Shown here: piece after piece, positions 26,395-35,757 of the stretch | How the letters are laid out: the number at the start of each line of letters is the position of its first letter | Position numbering within the stretch: the first letter of the stretch is position 1 | NCBI RefSeq assembly: GCF_900005615.1 | Contig: NZ_LN832559.1 | Location: 2,138,837 to 2,202,836 of the forward strand | DNA length: 64,000 bases | From: Paracoccus aminovorans | Lineage (GTDB): Bacteria > Pseudomonadota > Alphaproteobacteria > Rhodobacterales > Rhodobacteraceae | Direction of reading: 5' to 3' | The notes under the pieces: model-generated | Database searches by the model: none | Seen by the model: only the letters and a program-made list of their open reading frames with translations | What the model was told of the DNA's origin: nothing | Program-made: the position numbers and the translations under genes

Positions 26395-27765
26395 ATGGCA
26401 ACCGAAATCCTGATGCCCGCCCTGTCGCCGACCATGGAGGAAGGCACGCTGGCCAAATGGCTGGTCAAGGAAGGCGATACCGTCAAATCCGGCGACATCC
26501 TGGCCGAGATCGAAACCGACAAGGCCACGATGGAATTCGAGGCGGTCGATGAAGGCATCGTCGGCAAACTGCTGATCGCCGAAGGCACCCAGGGGGTCAA
26601 GGTAAACACCCCCATCGCCGTGCTGGTCGAGGAAGGCGAATCCGCCGATGCCGCGCCCGCCGCCACGGCCGCGCCGGCCCCTGCGGCCGAAGCCCCGGCG
26701 CCGGCCGCCGCACCCGCTCAGGCTGCGGCCCCTGCCCCGGCCCCGGCCGTGGACCAGTCGCCCGACTGGCCCGAAGGCACGCCGATGAAGACCATGACCG
26801 TGCGGGAAGCCCTGCGCGAGGCCATGGAAGAGGAAATGACCCGCGACGACACCGTCTTCCTGATGGGCGAGGAAGTCGGCGAGTATCAGGGCGCCTACAA
26901 GATCAGCCAGGGCCTGCTCGACAAGTTCGGTCCGCGCCGCATCGTCGACACTCCGATCTCGGAAATCGGCTTCGCCGGCATCGGCACCGGGGCGGCCCTG
27001 GCCGGGCTGCGTCCCATCGTCGAGTTCATGACCTTCAACTTCGCCATGCAGGCGATGGACCACATCATCAACTCGGCCGCCAAGACGCTCTACATGTCCG
27101 GCGGCCAGATGGGCGCGCCGATGGTGTTTCGCGGTCCGAACGGCGCCGCCGCCCGCGTCGCCGCCCAGCACAGCCAGGATTATGCCGCCTGGTTCGCCCA
27201 GGTCCCCGGCCTGAAAGTCGTCATGCCCTATTCGGCCGCCGACGCGAAGGGCCTGCTGAAACAGGCGATCCGCGACAACAACCCGGTCGTCTTCCTGGAA
27301 AACGAGATCCTCTACGGCCGCAGCTTCGAAGTGCCGGATCTGGAAGATTTCACCATCCCCTTCGGCAAGGCCAAGATCGTGCGCTCCGGCAAGGACGTCA
27401 CGCTGATCAGCTTCGGCATCGGCATGACCCACGCGCTCGACGCGGCCGAGAAACTGGCCGGCGAGGGCATCGAGGCCGAGGTCATCGACCTGCGCACCCT
27501 GCGCCCGATCGACTATGCGACCGTGATCGCCTCGGTGCAGAAGACCAACCGCTGCGTGACGGTGGAAGAGGGCTTCCCGGTCTGCTCGATCGGCAACCAC
27601 CTCTCGGCCTATATCATGGAAAACGCCTTCGATTACCTCGACGCGCCGGTGATCAACTGCACCGGCAAGGACGTGCCCATGCCCTATGCCGCCAACCTGG
27701 AAAAGCACGCGCTGATCACCTCCGACGAGGTGGTGGCGGCGGTCAAGAAAGTCACCTACCGTTAA
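26395..27765 (+). CDS. pdhB: pyruvate dehydrogenase E1 component, beta subunit with N-terminal lipoyl domain
   Basis: E1 beta with an extra lipoyl domain, 456 residues, the form seen in alphaproteobacteria. The lipoyl domain (1-80) carries the modified lysine in ETDKATMEF. An Ala-Pro linker (about 85-120) follows, then the E1 beta fold from [20 protein letters not shown], with [18 protein letters not shown], the [12 protein letters not shown] loop and the C-terminal [20 protein letters not shown]. Its first 85 residues are almost the same as those of PdhC, pointing to duplication or gene conversion inside the operon. It works with PdhA and PdhC. Confidence 0.97.
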   Translation: MATEILMPALSPTMEEGTLAKWLVKEGDTVKSGDILAEIETDKATMEFEAVDEGIVGKLLIAEGTQGVKVNTPIAVLVEEGESADAAPAATAAPAPAAEAPAPAAAPAQAAAPAPAPAVDQSPDWPEGTPMKTMTVREALREAMEEEMTRDDTVFLMGEEVGEYQGAYKISQGLLDKFGPRRIVDTPISEIGFAGIGTGAALAGLRPIVEFMTFNFAMQAMDHIINSAAKTLYMSGGQMGAPMVFRGPNGAAARVAAQHSQDYAAWFAQVPGLKVVMPYSAADAKGLLKQAIRDNNPVVFLENEILYGRSFEVPDLEDFTIPFGKAKIVRSGKDVTLISFGIGMTHALDAAEKLAGEGIEAEVIDLRTLRPIDYATVIASVQKTNRCVTVEEGFPVCSIGNHLSAYIMENAFDYLDAPVINCTGKDVPMPYAANLEKHALITSDEVVAAVKKVTYR

Positions 27766-27777
27766 GGAGCAAGCGAG

Positions 27778-29085
27778 ATGCCGACAGAAATCCTGATGCC
27801 CGCGCTTTCTCCGACCATGGAGGAGGGCACGCTGGCCAAATGGCTGGTGAAGGAAGGCGACACGGTCAAATCCGGCGACATCCTGGCCGAGATCGAGACC
27901 GACAAGGCGACGATGGAATTCGAGGCCGTGGACGAAGGCACGGTGGGCAAGATCCTGATCGCCGAGGGCACGGCGGGCGTGAAGGTGAACACGCCCATCG
28001 CCGTCCTGCTGGAAGAGGGCGAGAGCGCCTCCGACATCGGCTCGGCCCCGGCGCCCAAGGCCGAAGCCGCAGCCGCAGCCGCACCGGCGAAAGCCGAGGC
28101 GGCCATGGCGGCTCCAGCACCGGCAGTCCCTGCCCCGGCGGCGCCGAAGGCGGCCGACGGCGGGCGGGTCTTCGCCTCGCCGCTGGCGCGCCGCATCGCG
28201 GCCGAAAAGGGCATCGACCTCGCCGCCGTGACCGGCTCGGGTCCGCATGGCCGCATCGTCAAGGCGGATGTCGAGGCCGCGAAACCGGGCGCAGCCAGGC
28301 CCGCCACCGCCGAGGCCCCGAAAGCCGCCGCTGCCCCGGCAGCGGCCGCACCCGCTGGTCCCTCGACGGAAACCGTGCTCAAGATCTATGCCGACCGCGA
28401 GACGACCGAGGTGGCCCTGGACGGCATGCGCCGCACCATCGCCGCCCGCCTGACCGAGGCCAAGCAGACCATCCCGCATTTCTACCTGCGCAAATCGGCC
28501 AAGCTGGATGAGCTGATGAAGTTCCGCGCCATGCTGAACAAGCAGCTGGAATCGCGCGGTGTGAAGCTGTCGGTCAACGACTTCATCATCAAGGCCTGCG
28601 CGCTGGCGCTGCAAGAGGTGCCGGATGCGAACGCGGTCTGGGCCGGCGACCGCATCCTGAAGCTCAAGCCCTCGGACGTGGCCGTCGCCGTCGCCATCGA
28701 AGGCGGCCTGTTCACCCCGGTGCTGAAGGACGCGCAGCAAAAGACGCTGTCGTCCCTCTCGACCGAGATGAAGGACCTCGCCAACCGCGCCAAGACCAAG
28801 AAGCTGGCCCCGCATGAATACCAGGGCGGCAGCTTCGCGATCTCGAACCTGGGCATGTTCGGCATCGAGAACTTCGACGCCGTCATCAACCCGCCGCATG
28901 GCGCGATCCTCGCCGTCGGCGCCGGCATCCAGACCCCCGTGGTCGAAAACGGCGAGATCGTGATCCGCAACGTCATGTCGATGACGCTCTCGGTCGATCA
29001 CCGGGTCATCGACGGCGCCCTCGGCGCCCAGCTGCTCGACGCCATCGTCAAGCACCTGGAAAACCCGATGGGCATGCTGGCCTGA
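27778..29085 (+). CDS. pdhC: dihydrolipoamide acetyltransferase (E2) of pyruvate dehydrogenase
   Basis: E2 core that moves the acetyl group from lipoyl-lysine to CoA. The 435 residues are: one lipoyl domain (1-80, ETDKATMEF), an Ala-Pro linker, a peripheral subunit-binding domain ([20 protein letters not shown], then [16 protein letters not shown], about 125-160), a second linker, and the catalytic domain. The active-site [19 protein letters not shown] lies near the C-terminus. No E3 (lpd) gene follows; the next gene is an RND pump on the other strand, so E3 is supplied from elsewhere. A terminator hairpin starts 42 bases after the stop. Confidence 0.97.
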   Translation: MPTEILMPALSPTMEEGTLAKWLVKEGDTVKSGDILAEIETDKATMEFEAVDEGTVGKILIAEGTAGVKVNTPIAVLLEEGESASDIGSAPAPKAEAAAAAAPAKAEAAMAAPAPAVPAPAAPKAADGGRVFASPLARRIAAEKGIDLAAVTGSGPHGRIVKADVEAAKPGAARPATAEAPKAAAAPAAAAPAGPSTETVLKIYADRETTEVALDGMRRTIAARLTEAKQTIPHFYLRKSAKLDELMKFRAMLNKQLESRGVKLSVNDFIIKACALALQEVPDANAVWAGDRILKLKPSDVAVAVAIEGGLFTPVLKDAQQKTLSSLSTEMKDLANRAKTKKLAPHEYQGGSFAISNLGMFGIENFDAVINPPHGAILAVGAGIQTPVVENGEIVIRNVMSMTLSVDHRVIDGALGAQLLDAIVKHLENPMGMLA

Positions 29086-29126
29086 TCCAGCCGCCACCGC
29101 CGGCCGACCCGGCCACCAAAACGCAT

Positions 29127-29158
29127 GAGAGCCGGCAACCTGCCGGCTCTCGTCATTT
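29127..29158 (+). terminator. Rho-independent terminator of the pdh operon
   Basis: Perfect 11-base stem GAGAGCCGGCA / TGCCGGCTCTC (29127-29137, 29141-29151) with loop ACC, followed by GTCATTT. Confidence 0.8.
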
Positions 29159-29194
29159 CAGACCCGCGCGCCCAGTGCGGAGAGGCCCCGCTTC

Positions 29195-29240
29195 TTTTGT
29201 GCAGAAATATCCTGCGGGGGTTCGGGGGCGCAAAGCCCCC
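29195..29240. repeat. intergenic repeat (TTTGTGCAGAAATATCCTGC family), copy 2
   Basis: TTTGTGCAGAAATATCCTGC plus GGGGG, then CGGGGGCGCAAAGCCCCC. It matches the blocks at 19081-19105 and 19135-19153. It lies between two converging 3' ends, as does copy 1. Confidence 0.7.
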
Positions 29241-29250
29241 GGCAGCGGCC

Positions 29251-32200
29251 TCACTCGCCGGCCGGCTTCGGCGCCGAATTCAGGCCGATCCGCCGCACCA
29301 GCCAGCGCCCGATCCGCACCTGCCCGCCGTGCACCACCGAAAACAGCGAGGGCACGAAAAGCAGCGACAACAGCGTCGACAGCAGCAGCCCGCCGATCAC
29401 CGCGATGGCCATGGGGGCGCTGAACTCGGCCCCTTCGCCGGTGCCGATGGCCGAGGGCACCATCCCCGCCGTCATGGCGATGGTGGTCATCACGATGGGC
29501 CGCGCCCGCTTGTGCACCGCATCCAGGATCGCCGCGCGCTTCTCGATGCCGCGGTCGATGGCGGTGACCGCGAATTCGACTAGCATGATCGCGTTCTTGG
29601 TCACAATCCCCATCAGCATCAGGAAACCGATCACCACCGACATGCTGATCGAATTGCCGGTCAGGAACAGCGCCAGGATCGCGCCGCCGATGGCCAGCGG
29701 CAGCGACATCAGGATCGAGACCGGGGTGACGAAATTGTGGAACAGCAGCACCAGCACCACATAGGTCAGCACCACGCCCGAAATCATCGCGACGGTGAAG
29801 GCCTGGAACACCTCGGCCATGATCTCGGCGTCGCCCGAGGGCTTGATCTCGGTCCCCGCCGGCAGCTCGATCCCCTGCTGCAGCCCCGCGACCTTGGCGT
29901 TCACCGGGCCCAGCAGGGCGCCACCGGCCAGGTTACCCGAGACCGTGGTCTGGTAGCGCCGGTCGTAGCGGCCGATCTCGGTCGCCCCGGCCGAGATCGA
30001 GACATCCGCCACCGCCTCCAGCGGCAGCTGCCCGGCCGAACTCGGCACCCGCAGGTTGCGCACCGTCATCAGGTCGCGCCGCGCGTCCTGGTCCAGCCGC
30101 ACCATGATCGGCACCTGCTTGTCGCCGGTGTTGAACTTCGCAAGGTTCGATTCGGTGTCGCCCAGAGTCGCCACCCGCAAGGTGGTCGCCAGCGCGCTGG
30201 CGGTGACGCCCAGCTGCGCCGCGACCTCGGGGCGGGGATGGATCTGGATCTCGGGCCGCTGCAGGCTGGCCGAAGAGCTGACCCCCTCCAGTTCCGGCAG
30301 GGTCTTCATCGCCGCCATCAGCCGCTCGGCCGCCTCGGCCGCGCCGTCCTCGCTGTCGCCCAGGACCGAGATCGACAGGTCCGCGTTGCCTTCCTCGTTC
30401 TGGAAATCGATCCGCAGGTCGGGTATCTGCGCCAGGTCGCGCTTCAGCTCGTCCTCGATGACGAAACTCGAACGCTCGCGTTCATGCTTGGGGCCATAGT
30501 TCACCATCAGCTTGGCCTTGGCCACGTCGTCCTCGCCGCCGTTGACAAAGACCGAGCGCACCTCGGGCACCGCCCGGATGCGTTCCGACACCATCCGGGA
30601 GGCGGCCTCGGTCTCGCGCGGGGTGGCGCCGGGCGGCAGCTCGATGGAAACCTGGCTGCGGCCCACGTCCTGCGCCGGGATGAACTCGGTCGGCAGCAGG
30701 GTCGCGGAAAAGATCGACAGCGCGAAGATGCCCAGACCCGCCAGCAGCGTCAGCCCGCGGTGGCGCAGGGTCCAGCCCAGCACCGCCATCAGCCCGCGCA
30801 ACACCGGCCCGTCCCTTTCCTCGCGCAGGCGGGTGTTGTCGCGCAGCAGATAGGCGCCCAGCATCGGCGTGATCAGCCGCGCCACCAAGAGCGAGAACAG
30901 CACCGAGACCGCGACCGTCAGCCCGAACTGCTTGAAATACTGCCCCGGAATCCCGCCCATGAAGCTGACCGGGGCAAAGACCGCGACGATGGAAAAGCTG
31001 ATCGCAATCACCGTCAGGCCGATCTCGTTCGCCGCCTCCATGCTGGCGTCATAGGCGGGCACGCCCATGTTGATATGCCGCACGATGTTCTCGATCTCGA
31101 CGATGGCGTCGTCGACCAGGATGCCGGTGACCAGCGTGATGGCCAGCAGGCTGATGCCGTTCAGCGTGAAGCCCAGCATCTGCATGACGAAGAAGGTCGG
31201 GATGATCGACAAGGGCAGCGCCACGGCGGCGATCAGCGTCGCGCGCCAGTTCCTCAGGAACAGGAACACCACCACCACGGCCAGGGCCGCGCCCTCGTAC
31301 AGCGTGTCCATGGTCGAATGATAGCTGTTCGAGGTATAGCTGGTCGCATCGTCGATCAGCTGGATGCGGGTGCCGGGATTGCGCTTTTCGATCTCGGCGA
31401 TGCGGGCCTTGGCGCCGTCGCCGGCCTCGAGGTCGGATTCGCCGCTGGCGCGGAACACGCCGAAGGCCACCACCGGCTGACCGTCCAGCAGCGCGAACTT
31501 GCGTTCCTCGCTGGCGCCGTCGCGGACGCTGCCCAGCTGGTCCAGCCGCACCGTGCGCCCGCCCGCCGCGCCGCCGCCGATCAGGATCGGCGTCTCGGCC
31601 AGCCGCGCCACGTCCCCGGCCGAGCCGAGCGCACGGATCGAGTATTCCGTGCCCGCCAAGTCGCCGCGCCCGCCGCCCAGGTCGATGTTCTTGGCCCGCA
31701 GCTGCTCCGAGATCTCGGCCGCGGTCAGTCCGAAGGCCTGGATCCGGGCCGGGTCCAGCTCGACGTTGATCTGGCGGTCGGCGCCGCCGATGCGGGTGAT
31801 CGAGGCCACGCCCTTGACGGTGGACAGGTCGCGCGCCACCACGTCGTCGACGAAATCCGACAGCTGCTCGATGCTCTTGCCCGGGTCGCTGACCGCATAG
31901 GTCAGGATCGCCATGCCCGAGACGTCGATGCGATGGATCAGCGGTTCGATGACGGATTCGGGCAGGTCGGCGCGGACATTGGCCACCGCGTCCTTGACGT
32001 CGTTCACCGCGCGGTCGGTATCGGTTTCCAGCTCGAACTCGACATAGATGCGGGCCGAGCTGTCCATCGCGGCCGAGGTGATGTGCCGCACCCCGGTGAT
32101 CGAGGCGATGGAATCCTCGATGGGCTGGATCACCTGCCGCGTCAGCTCGCTGGGCGCGGCGCCGGGCTGGCCGACCACCACGCTGACCAGCGGCAGGTCG

Positions 32201-32319
32201 ATGTTCGGCATCGCCGTGACCGCCAGCCGGCTGAAGCTGTAAAGCCCCACCATGACCAGCACCAGGAACAAGGCGATCGCCGGCACCGGTTGGCGTATGG
32301 ACCAGGCCGAGAAGTTCAT
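29251..32319 (-). CDS. RND efflux permease (AcrB/MdtC-like)
   Basis: A 1022-residue inner-membrane proton-driven pump subunit. The N-terminal helix is followed by the porter start MPNIDLPLVSVVVGQPGAAP and SELTRQVIQPIEDSIASITG. Proton-relay aspartates are in TGILVDDAIVEIENI (helix 4), and VTKNAIMLVEFA, then GMVPSAIGTGEGAEFSAPMA, occur in the C-terminal half. Twelve membrane helices in two repeats are evident. It is coupled to the adaptor gene by a four-base ATGA overlap. No outer-membrane TolC partner is adjacent. Substrate is unknown: drugs, bile-salt-like compounds or solvents are all possible. Confidence 0.93.
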   Translation of the reverse strand: MNFSAWSIRQPVPAIALFLVLVMVGLYSFSRLAVTAMPNIDLPLVSVVVGQPGAAPSELTRQVIQPIEDSIASITGVRHITSAAMDSSARIYVEFELETDTDRAVNDVKDAVANVRADLPESVIEPLIHRIDVSGMAILTYAVSDPGKSIEQLSDFVDDVVARDLSTVKGVASITRIGGADRQINVELDPARIQAFGLTAAEISEQLRAKNIDLGGGRGDLAGTEYSIRALGSAGDVARLAETPILIGGGAAGGRTVRLDQLGSVRDGASEERKFALLDGQPVVAFGVFRASGESDLEAGDGAKARIAEIEKRNPGTRIQLIDDATSYTSNSYHSTMDTLYEGAALAVVVVFLFLRNWRATLIAAVALPLSIIPTFFVMQMLGFTLNGISLLAITLVTGILVDDAIVEIENIVRHINMGVPAYDASMEAANEIGLTVIAISFSIVAVFAPVSFMGGIPGQYFKQFGLTVAVSVLFSLLVARLITPMLGAYLLRDNTRLREERDGPVLRGLMAVLGWTLRHRGLTLLAGLGIFALSIFSATLLPTEFIPAQDVGRSQVSIELPPGATPRETEAASRMVSERIRAVPEVRSVFVNGGEDDVAKAKLMVNYGPKHERERSSFVIEDELKRDLAQIPDLRIDFQNEEGNADLSISVLGDSEDGAAEAAERLMAAMKTLPELEGVSSSASLQRPEIQIHPRPEVAAQLGVTASALATTLRVATLGDTESNLAKFNTGDKQVPIMVRLDQDARRDLMTVRNLRVPSSAGQLPLEAVADVSISAGATEIGRYDRRYQTTVSGNLAGGALLGPVNAKVAGLQQGIELPAGTEIKPSGDAEIMAEVFQAFTVAMISGVVLTYVVLVLLFHNFVTPVSILMSLPLAIGGAILALFLTGNSISMSVVIGFLMLMGIVTKNAIMLVEFAVTAIDRGIEKRAAILDAVHKRARPIVMTTIAMTAGMVPSAIGTGEGAEFSAPMAIAVIGGLLLSTLLSLLFVPSLFSVVHGGQVRIGRWLVRRIGLNSAPKPAGE

Positions 32320-33488
32320 GGCGCCGTCCTGACCGGATCGCCGCTGCGGAAGAAGGCGCCGGCCTTGGCGACCACCTGCTCGCCCGCGCTCAGGCCCTCG
32401 ACGATCTCGCGCCGGTCCTGCCAGATCAGCCCGGCGCGCACCGGACGGGTCTCGATCCGGCTGTCCTTGACCACCTGCACCCGCTCGCCCTTGTCGTCGG
32501 CCAGGATCGCAGACAGCGGCACCGTCAGCGCCTCGCGGGTCTCGGTCACGATCCAGCCGCTGGCAAAAAGCCCCAGGCGCAGCCGCGGGTCGGGGTCCAG
32601 CGCCACCCGGGCGGTGCCCAGCCGCGTCACCGGATCGACCGCGGCCGGTGCCAGCCGCAGCCGGCCTGCGACCGCGCCCACCCCGGCCACCTGCAGCTCG
32701 GCCGGATCGCCCGGCTTCAGCTGCGCCAGTGCGGTCTCGATGACGTCGGCGGCCAGCTCGATCTCGCCCGCCGCGATGATGGTGAACAGCGGATCGCCCC
32801 CGGTGCCCGATATGGCGCCGCGTTCCGCGGTGCGCGCGACGACCACGCCGTCGACCGGCGCCGCGATGCGGGCATAGCCGAGGTTCAGCTGCGCGATCCG
32901 GCGCGAGGCGTCGGCCTGGGCCAGCGCCGCCCGCGCCACCCCCAGCCCGTCCGAGGCCGAAGCCGCCGCCGCCCGCGCCGAAGCCTCGGAGGCCACCGCC
33001 TGGTCCAGAACCGCCTGGCTGGCATTGCCGCTGCGCCGCAGGCTGCGGGTGCGCTCCAGCGCCGAGGCCGCCTCGGTCAGCGTCGCTTCGGCGCTGGCGA
33101 TCTGGCTTTCGGCCTGGCGCACGCCGGCCTCGGCGCGCTGATATTCGGCCTCGGCCTGGGCCAGCTGCGCCGACAGCGTATCCTGCGACAGTTCCGCCAG
33201 CAGGTCGCCCGCCTCGACCCGGTCGCCGACCTCGGCCGCGACGCTGATGATTTCGTAGCCGGCGACATTGGCATGGACCTGCACCGCCTGTCGCGCCACC
33301 AGCGAGCCCGAGACCGGCACCCGCGCCTCGATCCGCCGCCGCTCGGCCTTGGCCAGTGTCACCAGCGGCGCCTCGACGGGCGGCGCGGCCTGCGCGGCCT
33401 CGCCCGCCGTCTGGGCCATGGCCGGGACGGGCAGCGCCATGGCAAGGCCCAGCAAGGCCGCAAAGCTGATCCGGCGGACAGCCGTCAT
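32316..33488 (-). CDS. RND efflux periplasmic adaptor (membrane fusion protein)
   Basis: A 390-residue HlyD/AcrA-type adaptor that bridges the RND permease and an outer-membrane channel. A signal peptide (ISFAALLGLAMALPVPAMA|Q) starts it. The lipoyl half-motif VHANVAGYEIISVAAEVGDR and a long alpha-helical hairpin rich in Ala, Glu and Arg (about 95-175) follow. The second lipoyl half (LGYARIAAPVDGVVVARTAE) and the beta-barrel come next. ATG 33488 (MTAVRRISF) behind AGGAAG is chosen over ATGs at 33545 and 33521. Its stop overlaps the permease start. Confidence 0.92.
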   Translation of the reverse strand: MTAVRRISFAALLGLAMALPVPAMAQTAGEAAQAAPPVEAPLVTLAKAERRRIEARVPVSGSLVARQAVQVHANVAGYEIISVAAEVGDRVEAGDLLAELSQDTLSAQLAQAEAEYQRAEAGVRQAESQIASAEATLTEAASALERTRSLRRSGNASQAVLDQAVASEASARAAAASASDGLGVARAALAQADASRRIAQLNLGYARIAAPVDGVVVARTAERGAISGTGGDPLFTIIAAGEIELAADVIETALAQLKPGDPAELQVAGVGAVAGRLRLAPAAVDPVTRLGTARVALDPDPRLRLGLFASGWIVTETREALTVPLSAILADDKGERVQVVKDSRIETRPVRAGLIWQDRREIVEGLSAGEQVVAKAGAFFRSGDPVRTAP

Positions 33489-33558
33489 CACTTCCTCCTG
33501 AGGAAATCCGTCGCGCAGCATAGCGGCGCCCCGGGATGGCAACAATGGCGGCCTGGAA

Positions 33559-34341
33559 TCAGAACGAGATCGTGACGCCGGGTAGCTTCAATTCGCCGAT
33601 CAGCTCGCGCAACTCCTGGCGGGCGGCGATGTTGGACATGCTCAGCTGTTCGGTGCCGATGTCCTTGAGATCCAGCAGCGTCAACCCACGCGGGAACAGC
33701 TCGCGAAAGATCACCCGCTCGGAGAAACCGGGGGACACCCGGAAGCCGATGCGTTTCGACAGCATGGCCAGCGCGCCGCCGACCTTGCGCTTGTTGTGCA
33801 TGGCCTGGGTTCCCAGGCGGTTGCGCAGCACCAGCCAGTCGATGGGCCCCGCCCCGGCCTGTCCGCGCAGCTGCCGCGCCGACCAGACCATCTCGGCATA
33901 GATCGACGGGCCCAGGATCTTGCCCTCGGGCGACAGCCGCGCCAGCAGGTCGAAATCGACGAAACTGTCGTTCATCGGCGTGATCAGCGTATCGGCCAGG
34001 GTATGGGCCATCTGGCTCAGCCGGGTATGCGAGCCGGGGCAGTCCAGCAGGATGAAGTCGCATTCGCGGTCCAGCGCCGCCACCGCCTCGGACAGCGGAT
34101 CGGTGCCGGTTTCGGTTTCGGCGGCCAGTTGGCCCAGGATCGGGGTCGGCAGGTCCAGCCCCTCGCGCTGCGCGAAATGGGCGCGGTTTTCCAGATAGCG
34201 GCCGAAGCTGCGCTGGCGCACGTCCAAGTCCAGCGCGCCAACCCGGTGGCCCATCCGCGCCAGCGCGGTCGCGACATGCATCGAGGTCGTGGACTTGCCC
34301 GAACCGCCCTTCTCATTGCCGACGACGATGATATGCGCCAC
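33559..34341 (-). CDS. mipZ: division-plane positioning ATPase MipZ
   Basis: A ParA-type ATPase that forms a gradient from the ParB-bound poles and inhibits FtsZ away from midcell (known in Caulobacter). It has 260 residues with GTG start at 34341 (reading (M)AHIIVVGNEKGGSGKSTT). The deviant Walker A KGGSGKST, the DLDVRQRSFGRYLENR block specific to MipZ, and Walker B in CDFILLDCPGSHTRLSQMAH are all present. LVLRNRLGTQAMHNKRKVGG and GFSERVIFRELFPRGLTLLD complete the family pattern. It is monocistronic, ending 70 bases from the RND adaptor gene on the same strand. Confidence 0.95.
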   Translation of the reverse strand: MAHIIVVGNEKGGSGKSTTSMHVATALARMGHRVGALDLDVRQRSFGRYLENRAHFAQREGLDLPTPILGQLAAETETGTDPLSEAVAALDRECDFILLDCPGSHTRLSQMAHTLADTLITPMNDSFVDFDLLARLSPEGKILGPSIYAEMVWSARQLRGQAGAGPIDWLVLRNRLGTQAMHNKRKVGGALAMLSKRIGFRVSPGFSERVIFRELFPRGLTLLDLKDIGTEQLSMSNIAARQELRELIGELKLPGVTISF

Positions 34342-34524
34342 GAATCCCCCCGGGTCTGCCGCCCCGGACCATAGGCCGCGCCTTGGCCGATGAAAAGCGC
34401 CCCGCCGCGCCGAATCGTCCCGGCCCGCCGGGGTTTGCGAGCGTCGGCGCCCCGCATGAACGGGCACGCAACCTTTTGTTCCGTCTTCATTCTTTAATAA
34501 CGATAGAGTCAGTCAAGATTTCTG

Positions 34525-34558
34525 TTGAAAAACGCGACTACTCATGTCGTTATATAAG
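34525..34558 (+). promoter_or_regulatory. AT-rich promoter-like region before the two small genes
   Basis: TTGAAA (34525-34530) and TTATAT/TATATA (34550-34556) stand out in an otherwise GC-rich landscape. The 19-base spacing is long for a sigma-70 promoter, so the exact boxes are uncertain. The surrounding 34490-34560 stretch is the most AT-rich non-coding DNA in this part of the window. Confidence 0.4.
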
Positions 34559-34601
34559 GGCCGGACCAACCCGGCGGATCAGCCAAGGGAAGGAGCCCAG
34601 G

Positions 34602-34826
34602 ATGCCTGCGCTGAACCATCTGTCGGCCTCTGCCGATCCCGCTTTCGCCCTGCCCCGCCATGCGGTCGGCCTGATCGACCGTCGCACCGGCAAGCCGCGC
34701 CGGATCTCGGCCATTCCGTTGCGCCTGATCGCCTGCGCACCGCTCGCGCCCACGCGCGACATGATGCCCGCCGCCCTTTGGGGGGTCGCGATCCACCGCC
34801 TAGACCACAAGGGAGCCCTGCTATGA
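34602..34826 (+). CDS. hypothetical 74-residue protein (first of an overlapping pair)
   Basis: An unrecognised small protein, supported by a strong Shine-Dalgarno (GGGAAGGAG, 34588-34596), an AT-rich promoter-like region upstream, and an ATGA overlap with the next gene. The product begins MPALNHLSASADPAFALPRH and has a basic middle (DRRTGKPRRISAIPLRLIA); a Trp and two His lie near the end. No membrane helix or signal peptide. It could be a leader or regulatory peptide, but nothing in the sequence settles this. Confidence 0.55.
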   Translation: MPALNHLSASADPAFALPRHAVGLIDRRTGKPRRISAIPLRLIACAPLAPTRDMMPAALWGVAIHRLDHKGALL

Positions 34827-35029
34827 TCCGAGCCGTTTTCCCGACCCCCGTCCGCAGCTATGCCACCATCGCGCTGTCCGCCTATCGCAGCGTCCAGGGC
34901 CCGGTGCTGCGGGAATATCGCGACGGCCGCGTGATGATCGACACCGGCCTTGGCCCGATGACCGGCCGGCCGCTGAACCGGCCGCCGCGCGCGCCGGGCT
35001 GGATGCCGATCCTGGGCCTTGGCTACTGA
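34823..35029 (+). CDS. hypothetical 68-residue protein (second of an overlapping pair)
   Basis: An unrecognised small protein starting inside the stop of the preceding gene (ATGA), so translation is probably coupled. It reads MIRAVFPTPVRSYATIALSA at the start and ends PGWMPILGLGY; it is basic, Pro-rich at the C-terminus, without clear membrane helices. The stop is followed by about 60 bases and then the bidirectional-looking terminator shared with rpmE on the other strand. Confidence 0.5.
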   Translation: MIRAVFPTPVRSYATIALSAYRSVQGPVLREYRDGRVMIDTGLGPMTGRPLNRPPRAPGWMPILGLGY

Positions 35030-35094
35030 TCCCCCCGCTCGGCCCGCGATCCGGGCCGGGCATCGCCGGGACCCGCCCACCGTCCCCGGCAACG

Positions 35095-35121
35095 AAAAAC
35101 GCCGCCCCTCGGGGCGGCGTT
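35095..35121 (-). terminator. Rho-independent terminator after rpmE
   Basis: Read on the minus strand: stem AACGCCGCCCC / GGGGCGGCGTT (35098-35121) followed by a T-run (A35095-A35099 on the plus strand). It may also serve the small genes from the left. Confidence 0.85.
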
Positions 35122-35143
35122 CGCATTGGCGCCAGGGCCGGGC

Positions 35144-35365
35144 TCAGAAGCCCAGGCCGGCGTATTTGTTCTTGAACTTCGACACGCGGCCGCCGGTGTC
35201 CATCAGCTTGGCCGAGCCGCCGGTCCAGGCGGGGTGCACGGTCGGGTCGATGTCCAGCGACATGGTGTCGCCTTCCTTGCCCCAGGTCGAGCGCAGCTGA
35301 TAGGTGGTCCCGTCGGTCATCTTGACGGTGATGAAGTGATAGTCGGGATGGATCTCTGCTTTCAT
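35144..35365 (-). CDS. rpmE: 50S ribosomal protein L31
   Basis: A 73-residue L31. [28 protein letters not shown] and [20 protein letters not shown] are the family pattern. The CxxC zinc motif is absent (HFITVKM in place of the Cys pair), so it is a C-minus, zinc-independent form. The last gene of the rpsP-rimM-trmD-rplS-rpmE string, 11 bases after rplS, with a terminator behind it. Confidence 0.95.
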   Translation of the reverse strand: MKAEIHPDYHFITVKMTDGTTYQLRSTWGKEGDTMSLDIDPTVHPAWTGGSAKLMDTGGRVSKFKNKYAGLGF

Positions 35366-35376
35366 GGCGCGTCTCC

Positions 35377-35757
35377 TCAGGCCTTGGCGTCGGCTTTGGG
35401 CTTGTAGTTGCTGACTTCGGCGATGCGGGCGGATTTGCCGCGACGGTCGCGCAGGTAATACAGCTTGGCGCGGCGGACGCGGCCGCGGCGGACGACGGTG
35501 ATCGAATCGACATTGGTCGAATACAGCGGGAAGACGCGCTCGACGCCTTCGCCGAACGAGATCTTGCGCACGGTGAACGAGGCGCCGATGCCGCCGCCCT
35601 TGCGCGAGATCACCACGCCTTCGTACATCTGCACGCGCGAGCGGGTGCCTTCGGTCACTTTATAGCCGACGCGGACGGTGTCGCCGGCCTTGAAATCGGG
35701 AATGTCCTTGCCGAGTTCGGCAATCTGCTCGGCTTCGAGCTGGGCGATCAGGTTCAT
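35377..35757 (-). CDS. rplS: 50S ribosomal protein L19
   Basis: A 126-residue L19, at the 30S-50S interface. [60 protein letters not shown] and [20 protein letters not shown], then [15 protein letters not shown], match the family along its whole length. The start at 35757 overlaps the trmD stop by four bases (ATGA). Confidence 0.98.
   Translation of the reverse strand: MNLIAQLEAEQIAELGKDIPDFKAGDTVRVGYKVTEGTRSRVQMYEGVVISRKGGGIGASFTVRKISFGEGVERVFPLYSTNVDSITVVRRGRVRRAKLYYLRDRRGKSARIAEVSNYKPKADAKA

Noticed and set aside
25333..29097. A very long minus-strand open frame (over 1200 codons) opposite pdhA-pdhB-pdhC
   Set aside because: It is the antisense shadow of three well-conserved genes; composition is His/Gly/Arg/Asp-rich with no family motif, as expected for the reverse frame of GC-rich coding DNA.
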